From Sambucus nigra (Eukaryota; Streptophyta; Magnoliopsida; Dipsacales; Adoxaceae): a stretch of DNA of 64,000 nt. The notes below the pieces were generated by a model. The model saw only the letters and a list, made by a program, of their open reading frames with translations, was not told where the DNA came from and did not search any database. Location: the NCBI GenBank assembly GCA_949130495.1, contig OX422207.1:835238073-835302072 (forward strand), read 5' to 3'. The first letter of the stretch is position 1. Every line of letters begins with the position of its first letter. Shown here in pieces: positions 21,896 to 33,495 of the stretch. Position numbers and translations under genes: made by a program.

Positions 21896-24800
21896 TTAGC
21901 GAAAATAGCCGTAGAGTTCCAAGAAGCAAACGCAAAAAGTCCACGGGTTATTATCCTCCGTGGTTGGAGCCGTCAAAATAACTCTAAAGTGTCTAAAAGG
22001 AAGGAGAGCATTGGGCCCAATGATGGGCCACGATGCAAATTGACCGGGCTTGCACATCGTATCGTCATTCTCGTGTACTCTCAAGTTTGTCCAATTCTTC
22101 GCGTCGGAAGAGCCCTGTTATGTTTCGCGCATATTATTTTGTTTCGTCACCCAAACTTATGTTTTATCAAAGCCATATGGGGAGAGAGCATACGTATTTT
22201 CATTTTGCGACGCTTTGAAAAAAAAAGTGCAAAAGTGAAGATGACCCGAGAGTTCAAACAGTGAAAACTTTTGACCCCTGATTGCATTATGAAGAACTAC
22301 TGTCCACAAAATACAAATAGCCCCAAAATCTTAATTTCTGTTCTATGAAAATCCTAAGGGAGAGAGAGAGAGAGAGAGAGAGAGAACACGTGTTATTTGA
22401 ACTTTGGGGTCATTTTCACTTTTTTGGGCAAAAAATCTTACGCGTCACAAAAACTGAAAACGGACCCCAGAGTGCATGTAATGCAACTTTGGACCTTTGA
22501 GTGCATTACGAATAGCCCAAAAATACAAAAAACATCTACTATACCTGAAAATTCCAACATCTTATGAAGGCCTTTGAGCCGTCTTGTCTCAACGTGTAAT
22601 AGTTGCACATAAGCTGCGTCAACCAGAATATATTTTTACGTAAGGTATTTGGTACAAAGATGCACAATATGCAACAATTTCGGAAAAACTCAAGCAGTCT
22701 GTTAGCTCTTGTGATTTTATCCTAACTTTACACACACCAAAAAAAAGTAATTAGACAGGAATTAATAACGCCCCAACCTTTTTGTTTTGTTGAATTTGAA
22801 GAGTGTACATAGTCTTGTAATTTGAGCACAACTAATGTTTAATATAGAATCTATACTGTTTATGCATTATAACAAGCTGAGCTGAAGGTGAAATTTGTTA
22901 TTTTTGCGTACTACAGTTTTGTAATAGATAAAGAAAAACATATGATTAGCCTTTTCTAATCTATCTCGAATGATATTTTAATAAATAATCGCTCGCGTAC
23001 ATTAGAGTGTTTTTATTTATTTAAGTATTTCCCCTAAGTTTTGTAATTGGTTTCTTTAGAGAGAATTTGTGGGCATTCCCTCATGTGAGGTTTGGTTTAG
23101 TGTGCAGTCCAAACCTATTATTGTTCATTTTGCAGTACCTCTATGTTGTTATATAACTATAAATATGTGATAATATTACCGTTTTTAATATTTATATTCA
23201 TAATATGTTAATAGTTAAATTTCTCTGTACATTGTTATATTCGACAATGTGTGCAATATAAATGCATTCAATAGTATTAATGTGATATAACAGTCTCCAT
23301 TGCATTGTTATATTCTGTCAAATGAAAACCACATCCTAAAGACAGTCTTAAACAGCACGCAAATTTTTTCTAGTTCTAGGGACTTCGTTGTAGAGGTTTT
23401 GAAGGAATAATAAGCCAACCCTTTAATTCCACATGGCTAGTGAATGAACCTAAGAAACCTAATCCCATCACCCGATGCCAAAAAACAACAATTAAACTCA
23501 AACATTTGGGTGTGATGTTTATTCAGAAGATAAATATAAATAAGGAGGGTATCCTGATTCATTTTTTGTTTTTCGGATACGTGAGCCCCCCCCCCCCCCC
23601 CCCGGGGGGGGGGGGGGGAGGTGTCGGGTGGTGAGATACTTCAGAGATACGGTTAGGGTACTTTTGTAACTTTTACGATGTATGCAAAGAAGAAATTACA
23701 CACAACACAGTTCGGAAGAACAAAAAAATTACCCCACAGGATGTCAAACAATTTATAGGATACAAATACAAGAGAATAGTGGAGAGCTTGACATCGCAGC
23801 TGTCCCTAGCCTCAATCACACATGGATGAGAGGGAATGTGGGTCGTCGCTGGACCAGAGAAGGGTGTCTTGCTCCGGTGAGTCATCGGAGACCAGCGACA
23901 ACGGGATGATGTCGGAGATGCCAGATCTACTGCCGTGATGAGATCTCGACCTCTTTCGAGCACGAGGCCCCACCGTAAGTGGCGGGAGGCATATCGTGAG
24001 GCATCGCCGAACTACGCCGGAGGCCGATGAAGGGTTGGATTCAGTCGGCGAACTCACAGAGGCCTGAAATTTAGGGTTTTGTGACGGGCAGAGCCCCTTC
24101 CAATGTATGGCTTGGGATTCTATGGTTGCTGCAAGTGGGTGGTGGGAATTCTCCAGCATGGGAGGGGTTCGATTGGGACTTGACCAGAAGTTGGCAAGTG
24201 TGAGGGGGCTTAGAATCTGACGGTGATTTGGGGGGTTGGGTGTTAGGAACAGGGGTTAGGGTTTTGTTTGTATAAATAAGGTTAGGATTTTGTGAGGATG
24301 AATGGGCCGAAACCGCAAAGTAGAGGTGAGACAGCGGTGCAGCTTGACGGAGGACGGCAGAGGCAGATTTTGGAGGTGATCCGACAGTGGTTCCTCCAAA
24401 CCCTACCCATGGCTCCACAACGTCTGAGTAAACCACATCAGAAGAAAGTGTCGCTCTAATACCAATTTGATGTATACGCAGCACACAAGTAAGAAGAAAT
24501 TTAAGAAGAATAAAAGTTAACCCCCAACTCCTTTTCATATATTCCTCCGTTAAAATGTAGAGTGGCCTTACGTCACAAATGGTAGAATATAGGCAGCTAA
24601 GAGAGGAGTGGAGTCCCTTCGTAGAATATGGCGATGTCGTGTGTATGGGTATTATCACTAGACCTATCTACTCTAATCTAGAATTTTCCAAAGGAATAAT
24701 TCGTTTATTCTAACAATAATAACGAACTGAAAAGTACATGAAAAGTACAAATAATTTCGCAGTCCCCACATATACATCGTTTTAAATCAGGTAATTTTGT

Positions 24801-26359
24801 GATGTTAAAAAACTTAAGTTTAACTAATATAATTATTATTTTTCATAAAAAAAAAAACAAATTAATATTTTTTCTAATTACTGAACATAATAGAAATTCA
24901 GAAATTAAAAAACTAATGTCTCCTTCGGCGGCTTTGTCACTTCGAGTGTAAGCAAGAAACGTTACATTTATTATGATGAGTTAATTATTATTTTTATCTT
25001 GTATACAATTATTATTGAATACTAGGTGTAAACCCGCACGATGCGCGAGAACGGCCTTTAATTACCTTTGCAACCACCAATCTAATCAACAAATCAAAAC
25101 CAAATAAAAATTAATAATTAAGGCACGAATTCATAACCCCATCAACTGATCCAAATAAAATAAACAAAAAAAAAAATAGAATATCAACCTTATGTATTCC
25201 GAGTGATGGTATTATTGATATTTTTATGTGAACAAAAAATCTTAAAAATTAAATGGAAATTACTTTTACAAAAAAAAGTGTCATAAACCTATAACAAATA
25301 ATGTTACAAGCTCTAAACTTGTATTCTGTTGATTAACATATAGTAGAAGTGATTCAAATGAGCTTTTCTATTGTAATCGAGGAAACGACCGACACATTAG
25401 GGACTGAATGATGTGGTTGGTTTTTATTGGTTGATTTTGAGGTTCCACTGGCGTGAACCCCCAAGCCAACCAATAACCAATAGCCACGTCAGTGTGTCTA
25501 TGAAAAATTCAGCCAGAATAGAATGTTTCTATTGAAATTGGCCTAACACCAAAAAAATATCAGTCAAAATAAATCTCTGTCAATATAACTGTATTGATAT
25601 GGAACTCACCCACCATTAGTTAACCTATTAACTCCATGTGTAATTTTCCCACCCCACCCAAGCCCAATCCATTAGCCATCATATAAAATTATAAACCATG
25701 TGCTAATTATGCAGTTCTAATACCCATATGAAAATGTAACCACAACAATAATAGAATCCCTGCACATATAATATTTAAGAAATCTAACCTCATTCAAACA
25801 TTATATCATACAATACAAGGTAAACCCCACTAAATATCAGGAATAAAGAGATGGAATAAATTATAATGGAAAATCCACAATACAACCTTTGTGTAAATCA
25901 ATAACTAATACCCACATATTGTATACCAGCGTCCATCATTATGTCCAAATCCCTACTACACCACCTCTTGTCTAGCCATTGTTCTACCCATTTAGCAACC
26001 TCTCTTACGCCCTCACTCATGCTCATAGATACCCACGTAACTGTCCCTTATCTATACATCTCCAAAACCCAAAAAACCCATCTTTCTTCAATTTTCTCTC
26101 TCTAAACCCAGAAAAATGGGAGATGCTTATTGGAGATACGGAGCAAACCCTAGGCAACAGACGGCTCTTCCCCCTCTCGTTGGAAAACGACCTTGTGACG
26201 ATCCTCACGCTATTGGTATTAGTAGCGGCCGGAGCAGAACTGAAATTCCTTTACCATCTGATGCTAGCAATACGCTGTTTGCAGAGGGCTTGCCTGGATA
26301 TGGCTCATGAAGGAGGGAGAGAAAAACCTGATTCTTGTGGAAAGAAAAGTGAGGGAGTT

Positions 26360-26421
<62 letters not shown>

Positions 26422-29400
26422 GAAAAGTCAGAATAAAAAGAGACGGAAGAGATAATAAAGGCTTAGATGTAGTAGATTTATAAAGCTAAAAATTGAGTAT
26501 ACCGGTTTTGAACCTTTGGTTTGTACAATCTGGACAGGCGTATTGGTAATGGATAATGAAGGGCTGGGGAAATGAACCGAAAGAGGGAGAAGGGGGGCAT
26601 AATGGAATGGAGGGTCCGGTTAATAATTATGCCACTTGGATATGCTCATTGTTCAGTACTCTTAATGGCTTGTAAAGCATTTTAGAGTATTATATAGAGT
26701 GATTCTAGACATACTATTCATTAAGTTGGTATATGATGTGAATAAAGAATTAGGGGTTATTTTTAGTATTTTTAGGTATTAGTGGCCTTTTTGTTATTTC
26801 CTTATTTTGATGTACTCTCTTTTAGTAATTGCTTGTTTAGTATTTAGAAGAAAGAAGGTGATTGGCTTTTAGGGACGTAATTGTAATTATATTGTTAGTT
26901 TAGAGGCCAAGCAACCTTCTTCCTATAAATACCTATATGTAGCCCCATTTCACTCGGGCATTCTTCCATTTTGAGATATATTGACTTGAGAGAATTTAGA
27001 CGAGAGATATCTTTTCTTGTTCCCATTTGACGTCATTTATGTCAATTGGTATCAGAGTCTGGTCGGTTCTACCCGTTGTAAAAAAACAAAAACTCGTAAA
27101 AGTCACGATGGGTTCAAGAAAGGTGCAAACCCCCGTGGAAACTTCTAACGATCATCTCATGGAGGCTATCAACCAATTGATGGCCCGGATGGATGAAATC
27201 GACGTGCGTATTCCTACACCAACAACCACCTCGCACAACGACCCTCTCCTCCTCCAAATTTCGATCTATCCCCTCCACCACCCCCAAAAATACCTTGAGC
27301 CACCCACCACCATTAATCCTAGCCCTAATTCAAGAATCCCTAAACCTAGCCCCCCCAAGACTTCTCTACCTACACTTCCGGAACCCATTCCACCCCTACT
27401 ACAAAAGAAAATAATTTCAACAAACCCTAATTCCACCACCCCGCCAACCGAGGCAGTCGACGGCATCAACAAAGATGGCCGACCACCGACCAGACCCCTT
27501 GAACCATTTCCGGCGCTGATTAGATTCAATCGAGTGAGAGACACCTCCGATAGAGGCCCAAATCAATCTCCCCATGGTCGAACCACCCTCCAAGCAGCCG
27601 ACGTCATCTTTACTGCAACCAATCTCTTCGCCCGAGATGGCCGACAGCTGTTCAGTCCCTCTGACCCAATTCCGACACCGGAGGATGAATTTCCAGTACA
27701 AAAATCCACGGCTCTAGTTCCTACCAATCCGTCCCATGGTCCGACCACCTTGGTGGTGGACGCCGAAGGCTCATATGCCCCGATCTTGACCCATCGACAC
27801 CCGAACACCCTTCGTCCAATACCAATCCTCACGACCGAGCAGTTTCCGGCCTCAAACGACACCAACCGACCTCCGATATCCACCTGTTGCTCACCGTCGG
27901 CACAAATCCAACCAAACAACCAAGATCTGACGGCAAAAGGACCCCATCCGATGGGGAAACTGTAAGGACATTTTTGTCCATTATCAATTTGTATGTCGTA
28001 CGCCGTTACACCGTTGAAGAAACTCAAGATCGCATCTACATCAACGGATCCGAATATCAAAGCGTCTTCAACATCATAGCCTCTGCGAGAATGAACTTGG
28101 TAAAATTTTGTTTTTACGTTCCTTAAAGTTCATATTTAGTATTGGGAATTTTTTATAAAATGTTTTTTATAAAAATAAGAAGTAAGTTTTTTAAAGCAAA
28201 ATGAGGTTTTTAAAAGAATTTTATTTTTCTGGGAAAACCGGACCGATCTGGCCCCATACCGGACCGATCCGCTTGCTGCAGATCCAGTATACCCCGGACC
28301 GCAAGCGAACCGATGAAGGCCAAAATAAAAGAACCGATCCGCTTGACCGGACCGATCCGCCTCAGAACCGGACCGGTCCGACTGGGATAAATTCGACCAG
28401 ATTCGCTGCAGATTTTTTAGGCTCAAAGTTTTCCTATTTAAAGCCATCTTCGGGGAGTTATTTTTTAAGACTTTTCAAGACGATTTTCAGAGTCCTAAAT
28501 ACTCTAAGTCTTCACCTTTTTGAGTCCCAAGATTTTTTTTTGATTCACACCAAAAATCCCAATTACTTTTGTGAATCTTTTGGAACCCTAGTTCATCTGT
28601 GTGGAGAGATCTTTGCAACCGAGGGTTGCGTGTCATTGCTGAGGGAGTCTCTACAAAGTGTTATGACTGCGTGTCATTGAGGAGAGCTGCGGTTCTACCT
28701 TTGTTGTTTGGGCTGCGTGTCCTTGGAGGGTGCTGCGTGTATTCTCTTGCTGAGTTCAAGACTGCGTGTCTTTGTGGGTTGGCTGCGCGTTGATCCATTG
28801 CAGATTTCTCTATGTAATTGTAAGTTGCGGCTTGTATATTCATAGTGAAATAAAGGTTTTACCCGAAAGGGGTTTTTTCCTGAATTCTGTGTCTCAGCAT
28901 AATTTTTTGTGTCACATGCTTTATTTATTTATGGGTTGACACTTGCACTTTAGATGCATGATTAGGGGCTGAAATTAAATAAGTGTGCTATATTAGAAAG
29001 TTGCGAAGTTAATCAATTATCACATAGTCTTGTCTTTTCAGAAACACCAAGAGCAGCCTGGTCAACCCTTAACCCTTGGTAAGATCTCTCAAACGATGGC
29101 CACCGGAAATTTTTTTTGTCATGAATCATTAGGGTTTTGTTTACCTCATAACCAAGAATTTCTAGCAACAAACCTGAACTCCAACCCATATACTCTCTTG
29201 TTTGGCTACACTCAAGAACATGTTTCCACATTTGAAACCCTAAGTCAACAAACCCCCACCCTAAAAAATTACCAAGAACTAATCAAGAACCCTTCTCCTA
29301 CGAAGTCAATCCAATTTCAACCCCTTTTGATCCAACCCCTTCCCATACTAACCAATCAATCTTTTGCCCTAGGTGGAACCCTCCAACATGTGCAAGAACT

Positions 29401-32400
29401 AGGGTTTGACATCCAAAATTTTCGGAAATTACTTTTTGGTCCCTTAAGTTTTGCCTCTCTTTCGCAATTTTGGGAATTTTTGCATTCGACCTCAATTTTA
29501 AAGTTCGAGTACAAACTTTTTGAAGGCGGAGAGAATGATGTGAATATAGAATTAGGGGTTATTTTAGTAATTTAGTATTTCTAGGCATTAGTGGCATATT
29601 TGTTATTTCCTTGTTTTGATATACTCTCTTTTAATAAGTGTTTGTTTAGTATTTAGAAGAAGGAAGGTTATTGGCTCTTAGGGACGTAATTGTAATTAGA
29701 TTGTTAGCTTAGAGGCACCAAGCAACCTCCTTCCTATAAATACCCATATGTAACCTCATTTGAGGCATTCTTCCATTTTGAGATATATTGACTTGAGAGA
29801 GTTTAGACGAGAGATATATTTTCTTCTTCCCATTAGGTGTCATTTATGTCGGTATATTATTAATTTTTATGCACATAAAATATTTTCAATTATCGTATCC
29901 TAGTTTTGAGTTTTGTCTTATCCCCATGTTTGAATCGTAATAGATACGATACCCGTATTCGTATACATGCGTCTTAGATTATGATACAAAAGGTGTGCAT
30001 GTGGCATTTGTCATTAATGAGCACTTGAGTGGACTCATATTTCCCCAACAGAGCGTTCATTAATTTTCTGTACAAACTGTGCAAACATAAGTGGACTTGA
30101 GTGTAAATATTTAAACCTGGTGATCTTGGCCAACGTCAATCATCCACCACGAACTGTTCTTTCCATCCTCAACTCGAGGCCCAGCAAAGGACGTTCCCTG
30201 ACACGTGAAAATTAATAATTTAGTCCGATTACGGTTCTAAAGAGTTCATAATGCAATAACATTTCAAAAAACAAGGATAAATTACATGAAAAAACAAAAG
30301 GGGCCGCAAAAGTAATATTCGAAGAATGTGGTTATCCATGTACTCTACTCCAAAAATAATTTAGTCTTATTTGTAAGTTAGGGTCCAGTAGTTCTTCGTG
30401 ACGTAATTTTGGGGTCCGAAGTCTTCATTACTTGCCCTTTGGAGTCCGTTTTCCCTTTTCATGACACTTTGTAAGATTTTTTGCAACTCTTTTTCTCATA
30501 AAAGTGTGAAGCGATACCAAACTGCAGATAGTGAGAAATTTGGACTGTAAAGTGCATTACAAAGAATTTCTGGATCCCAAAGTACAGATACGACAATAAT
30601 ATTCTAGATCATGGTTGCAACACTTTTTTTTCACAAAGTTGAAAATGGATACCAGATTGCAATTAGTGAAAAATTTGGACCCAAAAGTACATTAAAGAAC
30701 TTTTGGACCTCAAACTACAAATACGAGAATAATTTAATACATCAAGGTCCATACCTGGTAAGTCCTTGACACCAAAACCTTAGGATCGGTATATCTTGAC
30801 ATAGGACTGCTAGCCGAAATTGTAATTCTCTGAAAAAAATCATTTTTGGAGGACAATTAATAAAATGATTTGGCTAATATTGGAAAATTATTGGAGCGTA
30901 TAGTTGTTTGAAATAGTTTACCTTAGCAAGAACAGGATTTACCCACTGGTGTTGCCCATATGATGTACCCGCATGGTACATTACGCCATTGCTATCCCCG
31001 TCACGTATGTACTGAAGCTCCTTAAAACTAGATCGCCTATGTTGATACCTTGACAAGAGAGAGAGAGACCACTTAATATCGTGAATATGTAAGAAAATAC
31101 ATTCTCTATATTGAAGGTGAAAAACTATAAATTAGGAAAGAAAAAGGGCTCAAGGGCAAAGCTTAATATAATTTTATAACAATCACGAATACACAACAGC
31201 AACCTCCGTTAATGTCAACCAGTTTTTTAAATTGCGTCGCAATTTTGCGTAAAATTTCACGTTCTGGCCTATTTTGTGATCATGCGCTCTCTTCTTTGCG
31301 GGGACCCTATTTTGCGCATGAAAAATCATGCCCCATCACGCCATTACTTATAAATCCTATTACAAATACTAACTCTAGGGTTCGGTTGTTGATATATGGT
31401 TTATACATTATTTATTTTTTATTCTGGTGTTTAGTTCATTTAGAATTGCTGTTTGCATTCCTCTGTCTCCATGTACTTGTTTTTGTCTATCAATGACTGA
31501 AATTTCTTTGTGGAATATAATGTTTTGGGTTGAATATTTTTATTTTTATTTGCTTTATGATGCACTAAATTTATTTATACGGTCTAATTTATTATTTTCT
31601 GTTTATGTTACATTATATATATCTATATATCTATATAATAAATCAGGTGATGTGGATGTGGAAATGTATGCATGACATTTTTGCTTTCTTATGTATGATA
31701 TTTTATGTGCTTCATGCATGCATAACGTACATATACATGGATGCATAACATACATACATACATACATAACAATTGGGCTGGGCTATAAAAATTGGGCTGG
31801 ACTTTTATTGGGTTGGGCTATAAAAATTGGGTTGGGCTTTTAATTGGGCTTGGCTAAAAATTTGGGCCGGGCTTTTAATTGGGATGGGCTAATAAAATTG
31901 GGCCGGGCTTTGATTGGGTTGGGCTAATAAAATTGGGCCGGGCTACAAATAGTGGGCTGGGCTTTTAATTGGGTTGGGCTAAATCGTGCCATGGGCTTAT
32001 AAAAATCTCTTTGTATGACATTGCAGGTCCAGAAAGGAAAACTATGGGACTTGGAATGGATATGGGAAAATGACTTCGGATGCATAGTTTAAAACTACGG
32101 ACTTCGCGACTTCAAGATCAACTCCTTTTCTTCTTAATGTTACATTTTCAGTGAGGTTCAATTGCTCTCCATCCCACCTTCAACTCAATCATCCAGTATT
32201 TGCTATATATACAAGCGTAATTTGTCAACACAACATCACTAATGGCTACTATTTCAAGAACCATGTATTCCGTACATTTCAGAACAACAATGTACATCAT
32301 ATGGTTAATTTGCATACCCATTATAAATATTGGATCAATAGTCAGTATCATGGTCGTATTCGATATTCATTTCAATAGAAGAATGTGTCATTATGTCGAC

Positions 32401-32485
32401 GAATTTCACCTAAAATAAATATATATTTTACCATACATTCTGCATGCTCATTACGAAAAACAATTGAATCAACATTTACTTCACA

Positions 32486-32541
<56 letters not shown>

Positions 32542-33423
32542 GTTCTCTAGTGAACCTAAAAACCGAACTTTTTAATGAACCTAATAAAACATTAAAAAAT
32601 AACTCAATTAATTGTAATTCCTATGTCGTATTTGGTCCGCGCTAGCGGCAATGGACCAAATTCGATTAATATACACACACACCGCTACCCCCACCCCACC
32701 CTACCCCATCTGAGCTTCGAATTTTGTATTTACAACCATGAGCTACTAGCTGGTTCCTCAGTACTTCCTTTGGAAAATTTAGACCTCCACCTCCGATCTC
32801 CCAAATTCAGACCTCCAGCTCAATAACCAAAAATAGACCACTGCCGGCGACCAAATCCCCATTTCTGGCCATAATCGGAGCTGCCCAAACCAATTTGTCC
32901 CACCCAATTCCGTTCCAGAACCCAACTTTACCTACCCGCCGGTTTAAACCTCCAATCAATTTCTACTACCGCCGGATCTAACTCCGGCGTGCCCTTCCAA
33001 CAAATAAGAATCGATCGCCATGCTTTCGTGGTGGAACATCATCAAAAGTGGGGAAAGTGGGGTCGAGGCAGGCCGGTTTGTTGGGTTGGGTTGGTTCGCC
33101 GGAGGTTTTAAGGCAGGCCAGTTTGTTGGGTCGGGTTGGTTCGCCGGAGTGGGGTCGGGGCTGCCGAGATGTGGTCGGATCACCGACAGGTTTAGTATAG
33201 GCAGGTGGGGTGATGGATTAAAATTGGGTATGGCAGCTAGCAAGAGTAATGGGGATGGGGTTTTGGAGCAGTTACAATTTGGGGTGGTGGGGTGCGTGTG
33301 TCACACGCGTATCCGTTGCCGCTGGTACGGACCAATTAGAACATAGGAATTACAATTAATTAGGTTATTTTTTTAATGTTTTATTAATTTCATCAAAAAG
33401 TTTGGTTTTTATGTTCATAGAGA

Positions 33424-33495
<72 letters not shown>

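Larger units (their letters stand above)
26734..29851 (+). mobile_element. LTR retrotransposon with two LTRs, TSD GTATA, no pol
   Basis: 5' LTR 26734-27044 and 3' LTR 29536-29851 are clearly the same sequence, both starting TGATGTGAATA and ending TTTATGTCA or TTTATGTCG. Identical GTATA flanks them (26729-26733 and 29852-29856). TTGGTATCAGAGTC follows the 5' LTR as a tRNA-iMet PBS, and the purine tract gaaggcggagagaa precedes the 3' LTR. There is no RT, integrase or protease. The interior has one long ORF (from 27108) and LTR-like DNA (about 28140-29030). It is a non-autonomous element in intron 10 of the BTB gene, antisense to it. Confidence 0.85.

Noticed and set aside
24071..24658. 195-residue minus-strand ORF as a host gene
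   Set aside because: It runs through a primer-site-like sequence and an LTR-like region, has no recognised domain, and fits better as part of a small retroelement.
26116..26310. RNA-binding protein as an intact small gene
   Set aside because: Only the N-terminal leader and the first RRM strand are present and the linker is missing, so it is a fragment.
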